Shown here one piece after another: positions 25,734-33,086 of a stretch of 64,000 nucleotides of DNA. Under the pieces are notes generated by a model. It worked only from the letters and a program-made list of their open reading frames with translations. It was not told the DNA's origin and made no database searches. The stretch is taken from contig NZ_CP151996.1 of NCBI RefSeq assembly GCF_038593855.1, positions 1,302,001 through 1,366,000 on the forward strand. The letters run 5' to 3'. The translations under genes were made by a program, and so were the position numbers. Position 1 is the stretch's first letter, and each line of letters begins with the position of its first letter. This DNA comes from Lysinibacillus sp. FSL M8-0337 (GTDB lineage Bacteria; Bacillota; Bacilli; Bacillales_A; Planococcaceae).

Positions 25734-26328
25734 TATTCAAGGATGTGTATCAGTTGAAGTAAAAACTATTAAAAGTTTAATGGTTAAATTAGAGCCAAAA
25801 TATACAAACGGCCATGATTTTTGTGAATTGATAGTAGATGAATCAAGAAATGGATTTACAGCTCGTTTGTGTAATGAAACGTATTCATTCAGTTGGGGTG
25901 CACCAGGTAATGATTTTATTCAGTTCTTAATTGATACATTTAGCAAACATAACGATTATTTATTTGGAAAGCTAGAGGATTTCTCCAAACGTGATTTTGT
26001 GGATACCGAGAAAACAGCAAAAGCGATGAAGGTCATGGCATTACAAGCTCGTCGGTATAACCAAATCGACGAAGAGCAAGCACGTGAAATTTGGGAAGAA
26101 ATTGAATATTTCAGAGGAAATGATGATATTACACAAAACCATCTCTATAGCGAATGGTCACATTTGTTTGAGTGTGCAATTAAAGAAGATATTTTCTCAA
26201 ATGAACCTCGGTTGGAAGAGTTTATTTCATATAACGAGGATTGGCGCTGTAGGGTGTTTTGTGAAAAAGTGGCTCCTATTCTAGCAGAAGTATTGAAGGT
26301 TGAGTATGGAAGGGGGGAAAGCAAATGA
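25726..26328 (+). CDS. phage early protein (200 aa), unknown
   Basis: TTG 25726 is nine bases after AAGGAGG; the alternative GTG at 25717 would touch the ribosome site. The product is soluble with aromatic-rich stretches (YSFSWGAPGNDFIQFLIDTF) and helical C terminus (EEQAREIWEEIEYFRG). No catalytic motif is visible. It overlaps its neighbours on both sides, so it belongs to one early operon. Confidence 0.65.
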   Translation: MGDIQGCVSVEVKTIKSLMVKLEPKYTNGHDFCELIVDESRNGFTARLCNETYSFSWGAPGNDFIQFLIDTFSKHNDYLFGKLEDFSKRDFVDTEKTAKAMKVMALQARRYNQIDEEQAREIWEEIEYFRGNDDITQNHLYSEWSHLFECAIKEDIFSNEPRLEEFISYNEDWRCRVFCEKVAPILAEVLKVEYGRGESK

Positions 26329-26732
26329 GCAAAAGAATTGAACTATTAAAGCAACAAAAAACTTTACACAATCAGTACTGTGTTACTTGTCCAAATCGTA
26401 ATGATCGTAATGCGAAAAGCTGTAAAAAATGCTACATCTTCTTGCAGTTTAACGAAATAGGTAAAAGTCTATTAAACCTAAATAAGCGTCAAAATGTACA
26501 AGCGCCTTGTAAAAAAAATAAGAATGATATTTTAAAAGAATCTATGACAACACACGGCATGGTTTTAACAATAGATCGGTATTTAGATTTACAAGAAATG
26601 GGCTTAAAAAATTATCAAATAGCAGAATATTACGACATCACGATACAGGAACTCAATGAATGGAAGGTAGGGCAGGGGCTAACTGGAAAACGAGGACCAG
26701 AATCTAAAAAGGATTTAGCATGCAGCAGTTAA
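26325..26732 (+). CDS. phage protein with an N-terminal zinc finger (135 aa)
   Basis: Residues 19-36 carry a C4 cluster, CVTCPNRNDRNAKSCKKC, the spacing of a zinc-ribbon. The C-terminal part (LDLQEMGLKNYQIAEYYDIT, then IQELNEWK) looks like a helix-turn-helix and suggests DNA binding. It overlaps the previous gene by four bases and the next by thirteen. It may be a small transcription factor; function not proven. Confidence 0.65.
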   Translation: MSKRIELLKQQKTLHNQYCVTCPNRNDRNAKSCKKCYIFLQFNEIGKSLLNLNKRQNVQAPCKKNKNDILKESMTTHGMVLTIDRYLDLQEMGLKNYQIAEYYDITIQELNEWKVGQGLTGKRGPESKKDLACSS

Positions 26733-26968
26733 GTATCTTTGATTACCCTGTTAAACCAAAACATCATTTTCAAATTCATGACAGAGTGAAGCTTTTGCTA
26801 GTAGACGAATCAATTCATTGGGAAATCCATAATTATCGAAAATATTATTTTGGTCATCTGATTGGAAAAATAGGGACGGTGTTAGAGATAAAGAAAAATA
26901 GTGTAGTGGTTCAATTTTTAGAGGAAATTATTTTATGTGATGAATGTGAGTTAGTGTGGATAGTGTAG
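26720..26968 (+). CDS. phage early hypothetical protein (82 aa)
   Basis: The gene overlaps the zinc-finger gene by thirteen bases. The protein is strand-rich (DRVKLLLVDES, IGKIGTVLEIKKNSVVVQF), like a small SH3-type barrel, with no catalytic motif. Its stop codon lies inside a perfect 8 bp hairpin (TAGAGCTA, 12-base loop, TAGCTCTA at 26966-26993). Function unknown. Confidence 0.6.
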   Translation: MQQLSIFDYPVKPKHHFQIHDRVKLLLVDESIHWEIHNYRKYYFGHLIGKIGTVLEIKKNSVVVQFLEEIILCDECELVWIV

Positions 26969-27048
26969 AGCTACGGGTGCAACCATAGCTCTACAATTAA
27001 GCCTCTCGCTTAATAGAACTAAAGTAATTATAGCAGGGAGGCATACAC

Positions 27049-27228
27049 ATGGGCAACATGAAGCAGTTAGAGGATTTAGGGGACGGCGTGTATATCGTAC
27101 AACATGGGACAGTTGTAGAGGTGCTAGAGCCAAAGGAGTACGGACAAGATTCAATTCAGTGGCAACATGGCAAAGTATTTGAGGTAAGTGAGAGTAAGCG
27201 TAGACGCGTTGGAAATATAAAACGATAG
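27049..27228 (+). CDS. small phage protein (59 aa), possibly XtrA/YqaO-like
   Basis: The ATG at 27049 follows AGGGAGGCA. The product (MGNMKQLEDLGDGVYIVQHG, EVLEPKEYGQDSIQWQHGK, SESKRRRVG) is strand-rich and ends basic. The length, the IxWxxGK centre and the position before late genes recall the small XtrA/YqaO group of Bacillus prophages, but similarity is weak and this is a guess. Confidence 0.55.
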   Translation: MGNMKQLEDLGDGVYIVQHGTVVEVLEPKEYGQDSIQWQHGKVFEVSESKRRRVGNIKR

Positions 27229-27260
27229 AAAGATATAGCACAGGAAAGGATGAGAAATTG

Positions 27261-27464
27261 ATGGATTCTAGAGAGCCTTTAAGTTATCTAAAGGATTTAT
27301 TGGATGATATAACTCATGCAGTTGGACGTGAAGATGAACAAACAGCAGTACACAATCACTCTGACATTATCAATTTAAAAAATGTGATTGATAAATACAA
27401 AGCGTTAGAAATAGAAGTAGAACATTTACGAACGATTGCTATGTGTTGCGAATGTAACGAATAA
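27261..27464 (+). CDS. phage hypothetical protein (67 aa)
   Basis: ATG 27261 follows AAAGGATGAG. The protein is acidic and helical (LSYLKDLLDDITHAVGRED, KNVIDKYKALEIEVEHLRTI), probably a coiled coil, and ends with the cysteine pair AMCCECNE. I do not recognise a family. Confidence 0.6.
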   Translation: MDSREPLSYLKDLLDDITHAVGREDEQTAVHNHSDIINLKNVIDKYKALEIEVEHLRTIAMCCECNE

Positions 27465-27501
27465 AGGTGTAAGTGAGGAAACATAGAGGTGGTGTCAATT
27501 C

Positions 27502-28222
27502 ATGTGTGAAAAAGTTTGTTGGACTTGCGGCTATTTTGCTTTTGGTTGCTTTGTAACAGGTGAATACAACAATACAGTTAAGATTTTCAATGAATATTTA
27601 AGTGATATGGAAGTGTTAGGATATACAAATTCTTATCAAGTATCTAATGCTATGGATAGAGGTATTCCACAAACAAGAGAACGGGTATTTTGTATAAGCA
27701 TATTAGGGAATAACGTTTTCGATTTTAGCAAAGTTAAAAAGAGACCATTGAGACCTATGAGTGACTTTAAGCAGCCTGACGATGAAATTGAGAACATTGA
27801 AAAGTATGTTGTTAATATTCCATCGATGTTAAGTAGATTAGAAGATTTAGCTACTCCAGAGAAATTGAGCGTAACAAATCAAAATTTCGTTATATAAAAA
27901 CAATCACTGATGTTTGTAACACTATTACGGAACGTCCAGATCGTTGCCCTAGTGCTGGTGTATTTAAGATGGCTGATGGTCGTTATAGATATCCAACAGA
28001 ACGAGAGTGGTGGAGATTAATGGGATTCGATGATACTGATTTCGACTTGATGCTTAAAGAGTTTCCGCAAAAAGATAAATGTCGTAGCGCTACGCTATAT
28101 GCATTGGCTGGTAACAGCATTGTTGTACAAGAGTTAGAGGCGATATTTGAGGTCATTATTAATGAGTATTACGGAACAAATCTAATAGCAGATGCAACAG
28201 GGCAGTTACAGATGATTTGCTA
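27502..28222 (+). pseudogene. truncated and frameshifted C5-cytosine DNA methyltransferase
   Basis: The first frame (27502-27897) begins with a short cysteine-rich segment (MCEKVCWTCGYFAFGC) and then runs into the middle of a cytosine methyltransferase: IFNEYLSDMEVLGYTN, then motif VIII as GIPQTRERVFCISILGN. After a one-base shift near 27890 a second frame continues (RYIKTITDVCNTITERPDRC, then YPTERE, RLMGF, ALAGNSIVV) as motifs IX-X to a stop at 28222. Motifs I-VI, including the SAM site and catalytic PC cysteine, are missing. The N terminus looks like another small gene fused by deletion. It cannot be active. Confidence 0.82.
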
Positions 28223-28313
28223 ATTACATTAGATAAATATTGTTCAGTAACAATTTATCTCTAAATTCGCCATATTTCCTTTATGTGCTAAAAAATATAT
28301 TTATTCTTTTATA

Positions 28314-28356
28314 TCTACTGTATAGTAGAAAAGTATGTATCTGTTGGAGATACATA
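28314..28356 (+). promoter_or_regulatory. palindrome and 5' mRNA hairpin upstream of the surface-protein gene
   Basis: TCTACTGTATAGTAGA (28314-28329) has 6 bp inverted arms and contains a TATAGT -10-like element. TATGTATC and GATACATA (28334-28341, 28349-28356) form a perfect 8 bp stem with a 7-base loop at or near the expected 5' end of the mRNA. Confidence 0.45.
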
Positions 28357-28397
28357 GAAAGAAAGGCGTAATATTACATAAAGGAGGGCATTTAATC

Positions 28398-30977
28398 TTG
28401 AAAAAAATTATTAACATTTGCATCATTCTGTTATTACTTGGTTTACCGTGGGGAAATATCCCTGCCGATGCAAATGGAACAAACGAAAGCGATTTTGTTG
28501 TGACACCTATTGGTACGGGTGTCATGATAACTGGCTATATAGGAAAAGAGAAGGATTTGGTCATCCCCGAAACACTTAATGGTCTACTAGTTACGGCAAT
28601 AGGTTTTGAAGCATTTTCTAATAAACAACTAACAAGTGTGACGATTCCAAGTAGTGTAATGAGTATACGAGAATCTGCATTTCGGGAAAATCAGCTAACA
28701 AATGTGACGATTCCAAGTGGTGTCACGAGTATAGGGAAATCTGCATTTCTGGAAAATCAGCTAACAAGTGTGACGATTCCAAGTAGTGTCGCGAGTATAG
28801 GGAGTCATGCATTTTATCGAAATCAGCTAACAAGTGTGACGATTCCAAGTAGTGTCACGAGTATAGAGCGACATGCATTTTCTCATAATCAGCTAACAAG
28901 TGTGACGATTCCAAGTAGTGTCACGAGTATAGATGATTTTGCATTTTATACTAATCAGCTAACAAGTGTGACGATCCCAAATAGTGTCACGAGTATAGGG
29001 CATTCTGCATTTGGTACTAATGATCTAACAAGTGTGACGATTCCGAGTAGTGTCACAAGCATGGAGGCTTTTGCATTTCATTATAATCAGCTAAACCAGG
29101 TAGAATTTGAAGGACAAACAAAGGTAAATTCGCTTTCATTTGCTAATCAAGTCAGGAATGGTAAGGGTCATTTGGGATGGTATGAAGATTCATTATATAG
29201 CATCTCTTGGACAGGAAATGTGCTAGGACCAATGATCATTTATGCGAAATGGGAAGCAGTACAGTATGAACTCACGTTTGATACCAATGGAGGGAGTATA
29301 GTCCCATCACAGATGGTTGACGAGGACGCAAAGGCGACACCTCCCTCTGCCCCAACAAAAACAGGTTATACATTCGGAGGTTGGTATAAAGAGGCTACCC
29401 TAACGAATCAGTGGGACTTTACCACAGATGTAGTGACGAAGGATACGACATTGTATGCGAAGTGGAACGTGGCGCAAGTGGTGCAAAATGAACTGGCGTT
29501 TAACACGGATGGAGGGACTGCTGTCCCATCACAACGTATTGTTCACAATACAAAAGGGATTGAACCGCCTGCCCCAACAAAAACAGGTTATACATTCGGA
29601 GGTTGGTATAAAGAGGCTACCCTAACGAATCAGTGGGACTTTACCACAGATGTAGTGACGAAGGATACGACATTGTATGCGAAGTGGAACGTGGCGCAAG
29701 TGGTGCAAAATGAACTGGCGTTTAACACGGATGGAGGGACTGCTGTCCCATCACAACGTATTGTTCACAATACAAAAGGGATTGAACCGCCTGCCCCAAC
29801 AAAAACAGGTTATACATTCGGAGGTTGGTATAAAGAGGCTACCCTAACGAATCAGTGGGACTTTACCACAGATGTAGTGACGAAGGATACGACATTGTAC
29901 GCGAAGTGGAACGTGGCGCAAGTGGTGCAAAATGAACTGGCGTTTAACACGGATGGAGGGACTGCTGTCCCATCACAACTTATTGTTCACAATACAAAAG
30001 GGATTGAACCGCCTGCCCCAACAAAAGCAGGTTATACATTCGGAGGCTGGTATAAAGAGGCTACCCTAACAAATCAGTGGGATTTTGCTAAAGAGGTAAT
30101 AATGGGACATACAACGCTATATGCGAAATGGGTAAAAAATAGTTCCTCTGAAAATAATGGAGGAAGCTATGTACCAACGTCACCATCAAATTTAAATGTG
30201 TTTTTTGAAACCAATGATGGGGACAGTTTAGATAGTCTGTCTGTAGCGTATGACAAAAAGATAACAGAGTTACCTATTCCTACAAAGAAAGGTTTTACAT
30301 TTGGCGGTTGGTATAAAGAGGCTGCTTTGATTAATCAGTGGGATTTGACAACGGATAGTGTGACAAAAAATACGAAATTGTATGCGAAATGGATTGCAAA
30401 CAAAACCCCAGAATGGAAACCAGATCCAGCACCAGAAGAACCGAAACCAGAACGACCAATGGTGACCTTTAATGATATTTCTGATCATTGGGCAAAAGAA
30501 ATGATAGAGGAAGTAGCTGGTCGAGGAATTATTAAAGGATATCCAGATGGTTCATTTCGCCCGAATGAATTCATCCAACGCCAGCATGTGGCGCTGTTAT
30601 TCCATCGTGCTTTTGAGTTCAAACCAAAACGAAAGGTCACTACTTTTTCAGATGTAGGACCAAATCATCCATACTATGAAGCCGTTATGTCATTACAACA
30701 AGCAGGAATTATTGATGGTTCAGATGGGAAATTCCATCCAACTGCTCTACTAACTCGTGCACAGATGGCAAAAATTGTGGTGCTTACCCTTGAGATAGAA
30801 CCAGGCGGAATGAGTACATTCCAAGATGTGTCTACCACACATTGGAGTTATGCTTATATCGCTGCATTAGCAGAACGTGAGATTGTGCTTGGTGATAACG
30901 GCAAATTTAAGCCGGATCAACCCGTGACACGAGCACAATTTGTCGCAATAATGTACAGAGCATTGAATCTGAAATAG
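28398..30977 (+). CDS. secreted surface protein: BspA-type LRR, InlB B-repeats and three SLH domains
   Basis: TTG 28398 is nine bases after AAAGGAGGG and gives 859 residues with a signal peptide (KKIINICIILLLLGLPW, cleavage near residue 27). Residues about 77-230 are seven 22-residue leucine-rich units (QLTSVTIPSSVTSIG type, LRR_5/BspA). Residues about 286-665 hold five Listeria-Bacteroides InlB B-repeats (GYTFGGWYKEATLTNQWDF, LYAKW). Residues about 688-855 are three SLH domains (FNDISDHWAKEMIEEV, FSDVGPNHPYYEAVMSL, FQDVSTTHWSYAYIAAL) that bind cell-wall polymers. It is cargo in a prophage, with its own promoter and terminator. A role in adhesion or lysogenic conversion is inferred. Confidence 0.92.
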   Translation: MKKIINICIILLLLGLPWGNIPADANGTNESDFVVTPIGTGVMITGYIGKEKDLVIPETLNGLLVTAIGFEAFSNKQLTSVTIPSSVMSIRESAFRENQLTNVTIPSGVTSIGKSAFLENQLTSVTIPSSVASIGSHAFYRNQLTSVTIPSSVTSIERHAFSHNQLTSVTIPSSVTSIDDFAFYTNQLTSVTIPNSVTSIGHSAFGTNDLTSVTIPSSVTSMEAFAFHYNQLNQVEFEGQTKVNSLSFANQVRNGKGHLGWYEDSLYSISWTGNVLGPMIIYAKWEAVQYELTFDTNGGSIVPSQMVDEDAKATPPSAPTKTGYTFGGWYKEATLTNQWDFTTDVVTKDTTLYAKWNVAQVVQNELAFNTDGGTAVPSQRIVHNTKGIEPPAPTKTGYTFGGWYKEATLTNQWDFTTDVVTKDTTLYAKWNVAQVVQNELAFNTDGGTAVPSQRIVHNTKGIEPPAPTKTGYTFGGWYKEATLTNQWDFTTDVVTKDTTLYAKWNVAQVVQNELAFNTDGGTAVPSQLIVHNTKGIEPPAPTKAGYTFGGWYKEATLTNQWDFAKEVIMGHTTLYAKWVKNSSSENNGGSYVPTSPSNLNVFFETNDGDSLDSLSVAYDKKITELPIPTKKGFTFGGWYKEAALINQWDLTTDSVTKNTKLYAKWIANKTPEWKPDPAPEEPKPERPMVTFNDISDHWAKEMIEEVAGRGIIKGYPDGSFRPNEFIQRQHVALLFHRAFEFKPKRKVTTFSDVGPNHPYYEAVMSLQQAGIIDGSDGKFHPTALLTRAQMAKIVVLTLEIEPGGMSTFQDVSTTHWSYAYIAALAEREIVLGDNGKFKPDQPVTRAQFVAIMYRALNLK
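28626..29087 (+). repeat. seven 66 bp tandem repeats encoding LRR units
   Basis: Units beginning with CAGCTAACAAGTGTGACG recur exactly every 66 bases; the first unit starts at 28626 and an eighth, divergent start is at 29088. The conserved 45 bases of each unit are nearly identical, which points to recent expansion or gene conversion. Confidence 0.9.
29349..30131 (+). repeat. 222 bp near-identical tandem repeats (InlB B-repeat region)
   Basis: Copies beginning AACGTGGCGCAAGTGG start at 29466, 29688 and 29910 (222 bases, 74 codons each). The second half of the unit also precedes the first copy (29349-29465). Copies one and two are almost identical; the third drifts at its end. Confidence 0.9.
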
Positions 30978-31004
30978 AACAACTTTAGCATAACGAAGAA
31001 AATA

Positions 31005-31048
31005 AAAAACTCATATTTTGATTAATCTTATATCAAAATATGAGTTTT
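31005..31048 (+). terminator. terminator after the surface-protein gene
   Basis: AAAAACTCATATTTTGAT and ATCAAAATATGAGTTTT pair almost perfectly over 17 bp around a 9-base loop. The stem ends in A/T runs on both sides, so it could work in both directions. Confidence 0.8.
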
Positions 31049-31149
31049 CCTTTATTTAATTAATGAACAATATGAAGAAATTAACTTGCTTAAAAGAACG
31101 TTTGTTCTTATAATTAGGATAAACTAAGGTTCTTTTAGGAGGGCTAATA

Positions 31150-31536
31150 TTGAGAGAATTACTTGATGAAATTGATAAATTTATACGGTTTATTGCATAT
31201 GATAAGGATGCTTACTTCGATGGAGAATTGATTACTGATGAATTAAGAGAATATCTAGTCGAGACATTTGAAATGACTAAAAAAAGCTTGTATTTAATAT
31301 TGCACAAAAAACGTTACGAAACAAAGAAATATTGCATCAATCAAAATGATATGTTTTATAAAATTAATCAAATTCTATACTATTTAGATACTTATAATAA
31401 TCTTTATTTAGATGAAGATTACTTGAATGATAAAGCCCGTAAAAGTTTGAAAAGTAATTTAGAAAAAATATTACAAGCTGTAAAAGTTGATAAAACTTTA
31501 ACCATAGATAGAGGTATTTTAGCAACAATACAATAA
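31150..31536 (+). CDS. hypothetical protein (128 aa)
   Basis: TTG 31150 follows GGAGGG. The protein is helical, rich in lysine, tyrosine and aspartate (FIRFIAYDKDAYFDGELI, QILYYLDTYNNLYLDED), with no membrane segment and no motif I recognise. A terminator on each side makes it a separate unit inside the prophage, so it may be another cargo gene. Confidence 0.6.
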   Translation: MRELLDEIDKFIRFIAYDKDAYFDGELITDELREYLVETFEMTKKSLYLILHKKRYETKKYCINQNDMFYKINQILYYLDTYNNLYLDEDYLNDKARKSLKSNLEKILQAVKVDKTLTIDRGILATIQ

Positions 31537-31557
31537 AGGCCTTTACGGAAAATACCG

Positions 31558-31606
31558 GAGGCACTAACAGACAGGTAATAACCTGTTTTGTTGGTGCCTC
31601 TTTTTA
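31558..31606 (+). terminator. nested-hairpin terminator
   Basis: GAGGCACTAACAG pairs with TTGTTGGTGCCTC, with an inner ACAGGT/ACCTGT hairpin, followed by five T. A closely related structure ends another gene at 49581-49628 outside the prophage. Confidence 0.85.
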
Positions 31607-31628
31607 TTTTGATTAAGGGGTGTGGGAA

Positions 31629-31805
31629 ATGAGAACGTTACAAACAGAGTTAACGCAAAAGGGGTTAAGTAAAGAAGAAAATAAGCAAACGTCAAAGAGA
31701 CGTCAGCCTAAAACGCAAATGAGCCAAAGAGAAGTTGAAGAGTTAATGGGTATTAGACGCAACACCTATAAACGTGTAAAAGGTTCATTTAGACAGAAAG
31801 GATGA
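31629..31805 (+). CDS. small basic phage protein (58 aa)
   Basis: ATG 31629 lies eight bases after AAGGGG. The product is strongly basic with a helix-turn-helix-like end (MSQREVEELMGIRRNTYKRV), suggesting nucleic-acid binding. It directly precedes the second recombinase gene by six bases and is probably co-transcribed. Family unknown. Confidence 0.6.
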   Translation: MRTLQTELTQKGLSKEENKQTSKRRQPKTQMSQREVEELMGIRRNTYKRVKGSFRQKG

Positions 31806-31811
31806 TAGCTG

Positions 31812-32357
31812 GTGAATTTTGTTCAACCTATCCGCAATCCAGAATATATCCGCGCAATTAAGAAGTATTTATTTGATTGGAATTATCGTAATTACATGTT
31901 GTTTGTTCTTGGCATTAACAGTGGACTTCGTATATCAGATATTCTGCAACTTAAAGTATCTGACACTAAGCGTGATTATTTCAATGTAATAGAGAAGAAA
32001 ACTAAAAAAGCTAGACGTATTGAAATGACACCGCAATTAAAACGTGAGTTAAGGCAATATGTAGAAGGAAAAGAAGAATATGAATATTTGTTCAAAAGTC
32101 GTGAAGGGGTTAACAAATCCATTAGTCGAAGCTCTGCTTACAAGATATTAAATAAGGCAGCGTTGGCAGTTGGACTTGAAGAGAATATTGGTACACATAC
32201 ATTACGTAAAACGTTTGGATACCATTTTTATAAACAGACAAAGGACGTAGCTTTATTACAAGAAATATTGAATCATTCATCACCAAAAATAACATTACGT
32301 TATATCGGTATTAATCAAGATCAAATGGATAAAGCAATGAAGGACTTTAGAATATAA
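31812..32357 (+). CDS. minimal tyrosine recombinase (catalytic domain only)
   Basis: This 181-residue protein consists of a tyrosine-recombinase catalytic domain without N-terminal arm- or core-binding domains. Catalytic residues are visible: R in NSGLRISDILQL, HTLRKTFG (HxxR), NHSSPKITLRYIG with the conserved histidine and the nucleophile tyrosine. Such short recombinases are common before the ArpU and terminase genes in Bacillales phages; their role is unclear. It is intact, unlike the main integrase. Confidence 0.82.
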   Translation: MNFVQPIRNPEYIRAIKKYLFDWNYRNYMLFVLGINSGLRISDILQLKVSDTKRDYFNVIEKKTKKARRIEMTPQLKRELRQYVEGKEEYEYLFKSREGVNKSISRSSAYKILNKAALAVGLEENIGTHTLRKTFGYHFYKQTKDVALLQEILNHSSPKITLRYIGINQDQMDKAMKDFRI

Positions 32358-32502
32358 CTTTTGTATTCAGTTCTCTTTAAAAAGATAGTGGTGAACTGAT
32401 TTTAAGGATAAGGCGCAAAGCATTGTAAATACTGGACTAAATATAAATTGTTGAGTTCAACAGAATACACATTGAAGTGAACTGAGAGGAGCAAAAAGAG
32501 AT

Positions 32503-32913
32503 ATGGAAATCATGAAAAATTATGCGGATTTATTACGCATCATAGATATAGTAAAAGCTGAGATTGAAATGTTAGAAGTGGATAAAGAATATTGGTTGGG
32601 GAAGAATGAACAACTACCATTTGCATCAATTGGGGCAGATAAATTTGGCCTTGATGTTGCATCTCAAAGAACAGATCGTTTGAATGGTCGTATTGCATCA
32701 TTAGAAACTAAATTGGAGCATTATCAAGCCATTGAAAAAGAGATTCGTGAAAATGTTGAGAAGCTAGAGGGCTTAGAATATAAAATAGCTAAACTACGTT
32801 TTATTGATGGCATGACCTATCAAGAAATTGCTGATGAGCTTGGATATACACATGACCACATTCGACGGGTTGCGAGTAAAAGTAAAAAGAAAGAAGTAGT
32901 ATTAAATTATTAA
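32503..32913 (+). CDS. ArpU/sigma-like late transcription regulator
   Basis: This 136-residue protein has a long coiled-coil (LNGRIASLETKLEHYQAIEK) and a C-terminal sigma-70 region 4-like helix-turn-helix (LRFIDGMTYQEIADELGYTH, then DHIRRVASK). The layout and position just upstream of the terminase genes fit ArpU-family regulators that switch on phage late genes. The distance of 150 bases from the previous gene leaves room for its own promoter. Confidence 0.78.
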   Translation: MEIMKNYADLLRIIDIVKAEIEMLEVDKEYWLGKNEQLPFASIGADKFGLDVASQRTDRLNGRIASLETKLEHYQAIEKEIRENVEKLEGLEYKIAKLRFIDGMTYQEIADELGYTHDHIRRVASKSKKKEVVLNY

Positions 32914-33003
32914 AGATATTTTTTCAACAGTTTTGATTAGCTTGTGTCAACAATGCCATATAGTGCATTTATAAGGTTAGAGTGTAATTAAACTTCTATA
33001 ATA

Positions 33004-33050
33004 AAAAACTCTTCATCTGTACTTATATAAACAGATGGAGAGTTTTCTCT
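33004..33050. terminator. bidirectional terminator between convergent genes
   Basis: AAAAACTCTTCATCTGT and ACAGATGGAGAGTTTT pair around a 10-base loop, between the ArpU-like gene (plus) and the Schlafen-like gene (minus), with T-runs in both directions. Confidence 0.82.
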
Positions 33051-33086
33051 TCATACAAAAAGAAAAGGTGAATACACTATGGGTTA

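Noticed and set aside
28626..29087. Regular 66 bp repeats that could be mistaken for a CRISPR array
   Set aside because: The frame is open throughout and encodes leucine-rich repeats; units abut without unique spacers.
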